From an uncultured Rhodospirillaceae bacterium (GTDB taxonomy: Bacteria > Pseudomonadota > Alphaproteobacteria > Reyranellales > Reyranellaceae): a stretch of DNA of 64,000 nt. The DNA lies in assembly GCA_945952105.1 (NCBI GenBank), contig CAMFGZ010000003.1:1-64000 (forward strand), written 5' to 3'. A model generated the notes under the pieces. It was not told the DNA's origin. It did no database searches and saw only the letters and a program-made list of their open reading frames with translations. The translations under genes were made by a program, and so were the position numbers. Below are positions 27,518-35,178 of this stretch, piece by piece; within the stretch, counting starts at the first letter, position 1, and every line of letters begins with the position of its first letter.

Positions 27518-29879
27518 ATGGCAAGCATCGAGACAGAAGGGCTGCCCTCGGCAGCGCCGGCCGCGGACCCATGGCCGCATAACGAGCTGGGGGGGCGACA
27601 CGCTGCTCGGCCTGGAGGCCGACGAGATGTTCGCGCGGCGGCTCGACACCGGGTTCGCGGGCGCGGTGCGCGGGCTGGTGAACGATCCGGCGACGGGTCT
27701 CGCGGGGAAGGACCCCGAGGCAGCACTTGCCGGCATCTCGGGGACCATACCGTTGCTGGCCGAGTTGAAGGACCGGTACCTCGGGCAGGCGAGGGGCCCG
27801 CGGCAGAAGGCGATGCTCGAACCGTTGATCGACCGCCGCCTCGACCGCGCCGGCAGCGAGCTCGGGCGGATCGCGGTGCAGGCGACGTCGGTGCTGGACG
27901 ACCGCATCGTGGCCGAGCGGCTGGCCGACCTGCAACTTGACGCGTCGCTGTCGTGGCAGGACCGGGCGCATCTGCGCCTGCTGGGCCGCACCGCGGTGAA
28001 CGAGCTGCGCTATCAGGGCGAACGAAAGGGCTGGGACGCAGTCCGGACCGACACGGCGGTGCGCACCGGCCTCAGCGATCTCTATGCGGGCGCGGTCGAG
28101 TCGGCGATTGGCCAGGATCCCGAGCGCGCCGCGAAGCTCTACGACCATGCGCGCGAGGTGATCCAGCCGGACCGGCAGACGACCCTTGAACGCAGGATCG
28201 AACGGGCGCGCGAGGAGCGTCGCGTGACGGAGATCGTCGGCGGCCTGGCCGACACGCCGGACGATCCGGCGCGGCGCCCGGACCTCGACGACTACCAGGC
28301 GCGGGCCACCGCAGCGACGCCGCCGGATGCCTCGCCGGAAGTGCGGGCGCAGGTATCGAGGATGGCCAGCATCGAACAGGCGCGCGCCGACCGCGCGTGG
28401 CAGGCGTCGCGGGGCCGCGCGGCCGTGGGCGCGCTCGACTGGCTGGGCGCCAATCCCGGAGCGCCCCTGATGGCGATGCCGGTAGAGCTGCGCGACGGGC
28501 TGAGTCCAGAGCAGATGCAGGCGCTCGACCGGACGGCGATGAACGGCGACCGCGTCGTCACTGATCGCGACCTCTACGACAGGCTCGACGAACAGGCCGT
28601 GCATGAGCCGGAAAGCTTCGCGGCCATTGACCTCACGCAACACCGGCTGTCGCTCGGCGACAGCGAGTACAACCGCCTGACCAAACTCCAGCAGGTTCTC
28701 GCCGAGGGCAAATCCGATCCCGCCTTCGAGCGCCACCGTCTCGGCCGCCTGTTCCTCGGCGAGGGACTGCGCGCTGCCAACGTCGATCCAAACGGCGAGG
28801 AGGGCCGGGCCGCGCGGCAGAAATTCGACAGGCTTTTGGGCGCGTTCGAGGCGGTCGAGGGTAAGCCGCCGACGATGGCGGACATTCGCGGCCTCGTCGG
28901 TGACGTGGTGGGCAGTGTGCCGCCGCGCGTGAATGGCAATCCGAACATCGCGCGGACCTCGGGTGGCGAGCCGGTCGAAACGAACGGCAATACGGAAATC
29001 GCGCCGCCGCAAGAGCTTGAGGCAAAGGATGTATTCGAGGGGGCGGAGCCCCGCGTCGTTCACAACGACGACGGCAGCGCGGAGGTGACGGCCGGCAAAG
29101 TTTCCACTCCGTCCGGCCCGGCCGAGGCCACGGTCCGCATCGATCGCGACCGGCGGGGCGCCTCGGCCGAGATGGCCCTGCCCGATGGCGGTCTGGTGGA
29201 GAGCCGGCGGACCAGCGCGGACGGCAGGACCTGGTCGCAGATCGACACGATTCGCGATCCGCAAGGCACTGTCGTCGGTACGCAGACAACCACCTTCGAC
29301 GGCACACGCTTCACGCAGACCTGGGCACCGGCGGACGGCCCCGCGCGGACAGTAAGTCGCGAGGTTAAGCGGCCTTCCGGGGACGTGCATCTGGCCAACG
29401 AAGAGGCCATCCTCGGCCTTGGGGCGTTCGGAGCGTTGGCGACGCTACCGGTTGCACCCATCGTGGCCGGCGCGATCGTCATTGGCCTGGGCGTATATGC
29501 CGCCAGCAAGGCATACGACCATTTCACGGCGCCGGATGGACTTGAAGATCAATCCAAAGGTGTTATCAGCAAAGCGGTGCCACCAAAGGATCAACCAGAG
29601 GTTGCTCCGAAGGATGGATGGCCAGACGGTCTCGACGAGGAGATTCGCGACAAAACAAAACTTCTTGAGCCCGTCAAAATCAAGGATCTCAAAAAAATTG
29701 CCAAGGGAGAAATCAAGACATTGAAGAAAGGTGGATTCAACATACACGGCGAAAAAAGAGACAGCAGATCGGGGCCAGTCGACTTGTACAAGGATCGGGA
29801 TGGCAACATCTACGCTGGCCGGCAAGATGGCCAAGGCGAAGCCGACCCATTGGGCGACAACATAAACAACTATCGCTAG
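27518..29879 (+). pseudogene. phage-structural-like protein with C-terminal toxin-like tip, frameshifted at a G7 tract
   Basis: A good ribosome site (GGAG, six bases before ATG 27518) starts MASIETEGLPSAAPAADPWP, but the frame shifts at seven G residues (27589-27595); with six G it would run into LLGLEADEMFARRLDTGFAG and on for about 787 residues. The open part begins at ATG 27627 (750 residues). Its first about 430 residues are helical and Ala/Arg/Asp-rich, with units like IGQDPERAAKLYDHAREVI that recall phage internal-virion or tail proteins. Next come beta-rich repeats (ADGRTWSQIDTIRDPQG), a hydrophobic segment at about 594-628, a linker, and a 48-residue tip with VDLYKDRDGNIYAGR and NINNYR. 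That tip resembles small polymorphic-toxin modules (type 33-like, from memory). The 3' part is visibly less GC-rich. A DUF4279 gene follows directly. Function inferred; whether the frameshift is real needs checking. Confidence 0.65.
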
Positions 29880-29885
29880 GAAAAC

Positions 29886-30299
29886 ATGATGAGCGACGAA
29901 GAAGAAACGATGAGAACTGAAGTGAGAGGCTCACTCATCGTGGTAGGCTACACTTGTAGCCACGACGACATCAGCGCCGCCTTTGGTGTCGAACCCTCGG
30001 AAACTTGGAATATGGGAGATCGCACGGCTCGAGGCCGCGTTTTGAAGAAAAACGGCTGGCGCTTCTGGTCCAGCCTGCCGTTGACCGCAACCCAGGAGGA
30101 GCATGCGGCTCACCTGCTGGAGCAACTGAAGCCCGACTTCTCGAAGCTGGAGGCCATCGATCCGACAGGAGCGTCACTTTCGTTCGCAGTGGAGTCCTAC
30201 AACGGCGACCGACCGTCACTAGGTTTGGAACACGAGTTGATGGTCAAGTTTGTGGAGATGAAGTTGGCCTTGGATATCGATCTCTACATTTTTGATTGA
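29886..30299 (+). CDS. DUF4279 protein, putative immunity protein
   Basis: A 137-residue cytoplasmic protein. The pattern SLIVVGYTCSHDDISAAFGV, WNMGDRTARG, NGWRFWSSL and EHAAHLLEQLKP to IDLYIFD fits DUF4279, a family often found next to polymorphic toxins. Its ribosome site (AGGA) overlaps the stop of the toxin-like gene and the ATG is six bases after that stop, so the two are coupled. Codon use is less GC-rich than the window average, like the toxin tip. The immunity role is inferred from family and position. Confidence 0.72.
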   Translation: MMSDEEETMRTEVRGSLIVVGYTCSHDDISAAFGVEPSETWNMGDRTARGRVLKKNGWRFWSSLPLTATQEEHAAHLLEQLKPDFSKLEAIDPTGASLSFAVESYNGDRPSLGLEHELMVKFVEMKLALDIDLYIFD

Positions 30300-30405
30300 T
30301 CGAGAGGTAGATCCTATGAAGGGCAGTTCTGCTCTTCCAATGGAAGAGCTGTGCCACGAATCTTGAGGGCGAGCGCGCCGTCGTCCACCCGCAGCGGAGG
30401 CCGTG

Positions 30406-31200
30406 ATGCCGAGAGTTTTCGAGCCTGAAAAACGTCGCCAGCTCTTTCTCGATTTCGATTTGGCGATTGCGACGAAGTTCGAACCGGAAACAACTGGCCC
30501 GTTCAATCGCTCGCACTATATGGAAAGTAAGCTCGACAGTCTGATCCATGGTCATCTCCTGGGACTGCGGGACCGGGTGTTGCCAGCGATCCGGACACTG
30601 ACGGACTGGATGGCCAATCAGCCCGGGCCAGCCGAGGGTAAGGACACTGCCGAATGCTTCCGCGCCTATCAATGGTGGGAGACGCTGGGCTTGGGCAAGT
30701 GGCTGATCGATGGCGATCCGGCGGTGGTCGAGTTTGGCCGCGCGAGTGAAGCCGACTGGCGGCAATGGGACCAGTTCGACCGCCTCCTGCCCAACGGGAC
30801 GAAGCTGCTGATGCGGGAGGGGCTCGAACTCGCCCTGCCGCTCAACCTCGCGGCGCGACGCCATGAAGTCGGCCTAAAGCTCTGTCAAGAGGCCGGACTC
30901 ACCATCAAGCCTTCGTCGGCACCGGCCATCGTGCGGGCGGAACTGATGTACGGGCAATGGGCCTGTCGTCATCTCGTCGACGGCGGCAAGCCCGACGAGG
31001 CCTATGTCGCCAAAGGCGAGGAGATGCTGCGCAAGGTCATGTCGGAACGCTTCATCATGAACGGCTATCATACGAAGATGGCGATGTGGCTGAAGGCGAT
31101 CTACCACGACAGCGGCGTCACGCGGACGCCGGAGGAGACCATCCTCAAGGCCTACGACACGATGACAGGTGTCGAGAAGCCTGCCTTCGCAAAGGTCTGA
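30406..31200 (+). CDS. hypothetical protein of the toxin island
   Basis: A 264-residue protein starting MPRVFEPEKRRQLFLDFDLA, with GGAGG five bases before the ATG (a GTG one codon earlier is too close). No signal peptide or membrane segment. It looks mostly helical, with Trp-rich patches (YQWWETLGLGKWL, DWRQWDQFDRLL) and a C-terminal SERFIMNGYHTKMAMWLKAI. I do not recognise the family. Lying between a toxin/immunity pair and a truncated second copy of the toxin N terminus, it could be an orphan immunity protein for a lost toxin tip; that is only contextual. The 106 bases before it hold nothing recognisable. Confidence 0.6.
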   Translation: MPRVFEPEKRRQLFLDFDLAIATKFEPETTGPFNRSHYMESKLDSLIHGHLLGLRDRVLPAIRTLTDWMANQPGPAEGKDTAECFRAYQWWETLGLGKWLIDGDPAVVEFGRASEADWRQWDQFDRLLPNGTKLLMREGLELALPLNLAARRHEVGLKLCQEAGLTIKPSSAPAIVRAELMYGQWACRHLVDGGKPDEAYVAKGEEMLRKVMSERFIMNGYHTKMAMWLKAIYHDSGVTRTPEETILKAYDTMTGVEKPAFAKV

Positions 31201-31242
31201 CGTCGGGAAGAGTTTAGCGAGCAACTGCCGCAGTAGAGGGTG

Positions 31243-31430
31243 ATGCCGGCGAACCCGGCAGCGTCGGCCGCGGACCCATGGCCGCGCAACCAGCTCGGGA
31301 AAGACCATCAGCTCGACTTCCAGGCCGACGAGATGTTCGTGCGGCGGTTGGACACCGGGTTCGCGGGCGAGGTGCGCGGGCTGGCGCACGATCCGGCGAC
31401 GGGTCTCGCGGGCGGCAACCGCCAAGGCCA
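31243..31430 (+). pseudogene. truncated second copy of the toxin-like N terminus
   Basis: MPANPAASAADPWPRNQLG, then QADEMFVRRLDTGFAG, EVRGL and HDPATGLAG parallel the first 60 residues of the product of the 27518 gene with the 6-G reading. The match is clear at protein and DNA level (GGCCGCGGACCCATGGCCGC in both). Here the frame is open where the first copy is frameshifted. The similarity stops near 31420, where unrelated sequence and then the IS481-like remnant take over. A remnant of a tandem duplicate whose body was lost. Confidence 0.72.
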
Positions 31431-31499
31431 TCGCCGCCGACATGCTGGCGCTTGGAGCGAGAGCCCTCGGCCTGGCCGGTGTCGCCGTGGCACAGTGCG

Positions 31500-31915
31500 C
31501 CTCGCCATCCGCAGAGCCACGGCAAGAACGAGCGCTTCAACCGCACCCGCGATCTCGAGGTGCCGCAGCGCCAGAGCTTCGAGAACCTGCCCGATGCCCA
31601 GCGGGCGTTCGATGCCTGGTGCGAGCGCTACAATCGTCACCGGCCGCATGACGCGTTGAAGCTGGCCGTGCCGGCCGAGCGCCACGGACCGAGCCCAAAA
31701 GCCTTCCGGAAAGAGATCGAGCCCCTCGACCATGCCACCGACGACATCGTGCGATCGGTCGACGCCAACGGCCGGTTCAGCTTCGTCGACCGGCAGATCG
31801 AGGATTCCAAGGCCCTGGCCGGCAAGTGCATGCGCTCCGGCCCACCGACCAGGACGGTGTCTACGACCTGGTCTTCCGCAATGTCGTGCTCAAGCCCATC
31901 GACCTCCATCGATAA
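31500..31915 (+). pseudogene. IS481/IS3-like transposase remnant (integrase core, C-terminal part)
   Basis: SHGKNERFNRTRDLEV, AFDAWCERYNRHRPHDALKL and DDIVRSVDANGRFSF are the end of an rve-type integrase core, with the second half of the DDE region and the usual C-terminal VxxVDANGR. A one-base shift near 31834 breaks the frame; the intended end, LRPTDQDGVYDLVFRN to IDLHR-stop at 31915, lies in another frame. The N-terminal part is missing. It truncates the second toxin-like copy and closes the island on the right. Confidence 0.78.
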
Positions 31916-31933
31916 GCAAGGCTAACCCGAAAT

Positions 31934-31975
31934 GTGTTCACCATGTCCCCGAACGGGCGTTCACCATGTCTCCGG
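31934..31975. repeat. terminal direct repeats of the IS481-like remnant
   Basis: GTTCACCATGTCCCCG (from 31935) and GTTCACCATGTCTCCGG (from 31959) are tandem near-identical copies 24 bases apart, just after the transposase remnant. Such sub-terminal repeats are typical IS ends where transposase binds. From 31976 to 32154 I see no gene, only the leader of the TauE/SafE gene. Confidence 0.55.
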
Positions 31976-32154
31976 CCCAAACAGAATGGGGAGGTGAAGA
32001 GTTTGAGCGTAATGTTGACGACTCTTTCGCCATCGTCGACACTCCGGCTCCCATGATGCGACTTGCGACGCTTCGAGTTATTCGCTGATCCGCCGCCCTC
32101 GGGCCGCGGATCATCGTCGTCGAACGTCTTCAATCTATCCGAGTCCGTCGCCTC

Positions 32155-32919
32155 ATGATCCTCTACATCCAATCCCTGTTCGTCGAGACCGGCCTGTGGA
32201 CCGCGCTGGGCGTTACCCTGATCGCGGGCCTGATGCGCGGCTTCGCGGGCTTCGGCTCGGCCATGCTGATGGCGCCGATCTTCGCCATCCTGTTCGGTTC
32301 GGCGGAGATGGTGGTGACGGTGGTCGCCATCGAGCTGGTCGTGTCGCTGCAACTCTTCCCGCAGGTCCGCCGGCATGCCGACTGGAAGCTGCTGACGCCG
32401 ATGAGCCTCGCGGCGTGCCTCGCCATGCCGGCGGGGGTCTGGCTGCTGGCGAGCGTCGACAAGAACACGATCGTGACGGCGGTCTCGGCGGTGATCGTGG
32501 CCTTCGTCCTGCTGATGTGGAGCGGCTGGAAATACACCGGCCGGCGTTCGACCGTCGCGACGGTGATCGTCGGAGGGATCTCGGGAGCGATGATGGCCAC
32601 GACCAGCGTCGGTGGCCCACCGGTCCTGCTCTATCTCCTGTCGGGCAATGATCCGCCGCAGGTCAATCGCGCCAACATCGTCACCTATTACTTCCTCACG
32701 CAGTTCCTGCTGATCGTGATCGTGCTGGCGACGGGGGTGGCGGGCGTCGATGCGCTGGTCCGGGCGGTCGTGCTGTTCCCGGTCATGGTGGCGGGCGCCT
32801 GGGCGGGCGGGAGGCTGTTCCACGGCCTCGCCAGCGAGCGGCTGTATCGTAACGTGGCCCTCACGATCCTCTTCCTGACCGGGCTGTTCGGCCTGCTGAG
32901 GAACTGGCTGATGGTCTGA
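32155..32919 (+). CDS. TauE/SafE-family sulfite/organosulfonate exporter-like permease
   Basis: A 254-residue inner-membrane protein with about eight hydrophobic segments. The family repeat appears twice: LIAGLMRGFAGFGSAMLMAPI near residue 22 (split LIAGLMRGFAGFGSA) and GGISGAMMATTSVGGPPVLLY near residue 140 (split GGISGAMMATTSVGGP). Family members export sulfite, sulfoacetate or related anions. The start ATG at 32155 is the first of the frame. It lies right after the island and is followed by a small secreted-protein gene; the substrate is not determined. Confidence 0.88.
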   Translation: MILYIQSLFVETGLWTALGVTLIAGLMRGFAGFGSAMLMAPIFAILFGSAEMVVTVVAIELVVSLQLFPQVRRHADWKLLTPMSLAACLAMPAGVWLLASVDKNTIVTAVSAVIVAFVLLMWSGWKYTGRRSTVATVIVGGISGAMMATTSVGGPPVLLYLLSGNDPPQVNRANIVTYYFLTQFLLIVIVLATGVAGVDALVRAVVLFPVMVAGAWAGGRLFHGLASERLYRNVALTILFLTGLFGLLRNWLMV

Positions 32920-32955
32920 GAGACGGTGTATGATGCCCCATCCATGGAGATTCAC

Positions 32956-33246
32956 ATGCGTATCATCGCCGCCGGATTTGCCGCCCTCGTCATGACCCTG
33001 GGTTTCTCGTCTACCTCCCGTGCCGACGACCTCCTCAACGAGTGCATGGTCACCAGCTCGGAAAAGATGTGCCAGTGCATCATCGCCCGCATCCCGGCCG
33101 ACCAGCGCGCGAATGCGATCCTGGGCCTGCGCAAGTCGAACCAGTCGGTGAGCGTGAGCGGCAACCTGCTCAATCCGTCGAACCTGTCGCCGCAGGAAAT
33201 GCAGGGCCTGAATGCCGTCGTCGCCGCACAGGCCTACTGCATGTAG
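32956..33246 (+). CDS. small secreted Cys-rich protein of unknown function
   Basis: A 96-residue protein with a signal peptide (MRIIAAGFAALVMTLGFSS, cleavage after SRA). The mature part has four Cys (ECMVTSSEKMCQCI and a final YCM), suggesting disulfides, and an internal QSVSVSGNLLNPSNLS segment. GGAGA five bases before the ATG at 32956 decides that start over the ATG at 32944. No family recognised. It is downstream of and probably co-transcribed with the TauE/SafE gene. Confidence 0.7.
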   Translation: MRIIAAGFAALVMTLGFSSTSRADDLLNECMVTSSEKMCQCIIARIPADQRANAILGLRKSNQSVSVSGNLLNPSNLSPQEMQGLNAVVAAQAYCM

Positions 33247-33410
33247 TCGAGGGCTTCGATCCGGAGCGGCGTCCCTTCCAGGGAGCCGCGTGCACCTGGG
33301 ATCGATATATTTCCCCTGCGGGTGAATCCGGAACCTGGTGCCGCGTCGGGAGGAGATGATGGTCTCCTGGCGAGGCGTTTGGCACCCCGGCAATCAAGCC
33401 GCCAAACGAA

Positions 33411-33436
33411 AACGGCGGACCCGAGGGTCCGCCGTT
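33411..33436 (-). terminator. intrinsic terminator of tRNA-Pro
   Basis: AACGGCGGACCC and GGGTCCGCCGTT are perfect inverted copies around two bases. Read on the minus strand the stem is followed by TTCGTTT, a T-rich stretch. It lies 40 bases after the tRNA 3' end. A good Rho-independent terminator for the tRNA transcript. Confidence 0.75.
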
Positions 33437-33475
33437 CGTCTCTCGAACCGATGCATCGGCATCGGTCCCGTCGAT

Positions 33476-33552
33476 TGGTCGGAGCGAGAGGATTCGAACC
33501 TCCGGCCCCTAGCTCCCGAAGCTAGTGCTCTACCAGGCTGAGCTACGCTCCG
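33476..33552 (-). tRNA. tRNA-Pro (anticodon CGG)
   Basis: A 77-base cloverleaf on the minus strand. The acceptor stem CGGAGCG (33552-33546) pairs with CGCTCCG, followed by the discriminator A and an encoded CCA (33478-33476). The D arm contains AGCTCAGCCTGGTAGAGC, the anticodon stem-loop is CTAGC-TTCGGGA-GCTAG with anticodon CGG, and the T loop is GGTTCGAATCC. It reads proline codon CCG, common in this GC-rich genome. A terminator follows. It is divergent from the aspartate dehydrogenase gene; no integrated element is visible at its 3' end. Confidence 0.96.
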
Positions 33553-33681
33553 TCAGGTGTACGGACTCCGGCCCGCGACGAGGCCGGGGTTATAGCCGCG
33601 ACCCCCTTCGGTCGCAAGGGCCGCGCCTGCCCGCTATAGTCGCTCCGTCCGGTCGACTGGAATCCGGCTCGCGGGGTGCAA

Positions 33682-34506
33682 ATGGCTAAGGAAAAACGGC
33701 TGAAAATCGCGCTGATCGGCTACGGGGCGATCAGCCAGATGCTGTTCGAGGTGTTCCGCGAAAAGAAGCCGCCCATCGACATCGTGGGTGTTTTGGTGCG
33801 GAAAGGCCGCGTCGCGGAGACGCAGAAGAAGGTCGGCAAGAAGGTTGCCGTGGTCGACACGCTCAAGGCGCTGCTGAAGCTCGAGCCCGACGTCGTGGTC
33901 GAGGCGGCCAGCCAGCAGGCGGTGCGCGAGTGGGGCGAGACCATCCTGAAGAAGGGCTTCGACTTCATGGTGATCGCCACCGGCGCCTACGGCGATCGGG
34001 CGCTGTGGAAGAAGCATCTCAAGGCGGCGGAAAAGGGCGGCGCTCGCCTGCGTCTGCCCTCGGGCGCCATCGCCGGCCTGGACGGGCTGCTGGCCATGCG
34101 GCTGGGCAAGCTGGAGAAGGTGAAATACATCTCGATCAAGCCGCCGCATGCCTGGACCGGGACGCCCGCCGAGACCGAGTTCGATCTGCCGTCCATCAAG
34201 GAGCCGACGGTGATCTTCCGTGGCAAGCCGGCCGATGCGGGCCGGCTTTATCCGAAGAACGCCAACCTGGCAGTGACCGTCGCCCTCTGCGGGGCGGGTC
34301 TGGACCATACGGAAATCGAGCTGGTGGCGGATCCCACGCTTCCGCCGGGCACCAACGCCAGCAAGCTGGAGGTCGTGGCCGATTCAGGCGAGCTGAAGCT
34401 CGAGCGGCTGGGCCGGGCCATGCCCGACAATCCCAAGACCGGCGTCCTCACGGCACTCACGATGGCGGACGACCTGCTGAAGATCGTCCGCCACAGCGAC
34501 TGGTAG
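33682..34506 (+). CDS. L-aspartate dehydrogenase
   Basis: A 274-residue NAD(P)-dependent enzyme converting L-aspartate to iminoaspartate/oxaloacetate plus ammonia. The Rossmann start LKIALIGYGAISQMLFEVF is followed by VVVEAASQQAVREWG and PSGAIAGLDGL, the pattern of the AspDH family, and IKPPHAWTGTPAE. The iminoaspartate can feed NAD synthesis, but no nadA or nadC is in the window. The ATG at 33682 is preferred over the GTG two codons earlier. The gene is monocistronic and convergent with the Spy-like gene. Confidence 0.88.
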   Translation: MAKEKRLKIALIGYGAISQMLFEVFREKKPPIDIVGVLVRKGRVAETQKKVGKKVAVVDTLKALLKLEPDVVVEAASQQAVREWGETILKKGFDFMVIATGAYGDRALWKKHLKAAEKGGARLRLPSGAIAGLDGLLAMRLGKLEKVKYISIKPPHAWTGTPAETEFDLPSIKEPTVIFRGKPADAGRLYPKNANLAVTVALCGAGLDHTEIELVADPTLPPGTNASKLEVVADSGELKLERLGRAMPDNPKTGVLTALTMADDLLKIVRHSDW

Positions 34507-34513
34507 TCGAGGG

Positions 34514-35101
34514 TCAGCGGGGGCCCGGCCGGCCCATTCCGTGAGCCATATGGCCGAAGCCCATGCGCGGACGGTCAAGGATGGCTTTCTGGTCGGCCGT
34601 CAGGACGCCGACCAGGGCGGTCAGTGACGGCTTGACCGCCTCGATCGTGGCGATCCGGGCCTTCATCAGGTCCTCTTCCATGGTGAGGCGCTCGAGGTAG
34701 CCCGGGCGCTCCTTCATCTCGGTCGGCAGCGTCTGGCAGCGTGCCATCGACTTGGCGCTGGCTTCGTCGGCCGCCTTCTCGAAGGCGTTCCAGGCCGTCA
34801 TCTGCTCGGGCTTCAACTCGAGCCTCGCCTTCACGTAGGCGCGGTCGCCGATACGGCGCGCGACCATGTCGATACAGGCCGCCTTGGGCGAGAAGTTGCG
34901 TTCGACGCGGTCGGCGCGCTCGCCGCCCCTCGCGCGTTCGCCGCGCGGTCCGGGCGGCGGGGGCGGGGCCGGTGGCGTCGCCTGGGCGAGTTCGATTCCG
35001 TCGTCTTCGGCGAAGAGATCGAAGGCGGAGGCCGGCGTGGTGAAGGCGAAGCCCGCCGCCAGGACGAGGGCGGAGGACAGGAGGAGGGAGCGGATCGACA
35101 T
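34514..35101 (-). CDS. LTXXQ/Spy-like periplasmic protein
   Basis: A 195-residue exported protein. The signal peptide covers residues 1-26 (ending ASAFD); then comes a Pro-rich segment and basic stretch, then a helical domain with two LTXXQ-like motifs (LKPEQMTAW and LTADQKAILD). Spy and CpxP of E. coli, periplasmic chaperone or stress-sensor proteins, share these motifs. Two Cys flank the helical region. The ATG at 35101 begins the signal peptide; upstream codons give no sensible protein. A general envelope stress role is likely. Confidence 0.78.
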   Translation of the reverse strand: MSIRSLLLSSALVLAAGFAFTTPASAFDLFAEDDGIELAQATPPAPPPPPGPRGERARGGERADRVERNFSPKAACIDMVARRIGDRAYVKARLELKPEQMTAWNAFEKAADEASAKSMARCQTLPTEMKERPGYLERLTMEEDLMKARIATIEAVKPSLTALVGVLTADQKAILDRPRMGFGHMAHGMGRPGPR

Positions 35102-35178
35102 CAGGAACCTCACCGTTGATCGGGCTGTTCCTGACTTACGGACGGGCCTCGCCGAACGTGCCCGCCCCGAAGGTGAAG

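Noticed and set aside
33476-33552. tRNA-Pro as an attachment site for an integrated element
   Set aside because: No integrase gene and no repeat of the tRNA 3' end were seen nearby; the toxin island lies over 1.5 kb away and is bounded by IS remnants.
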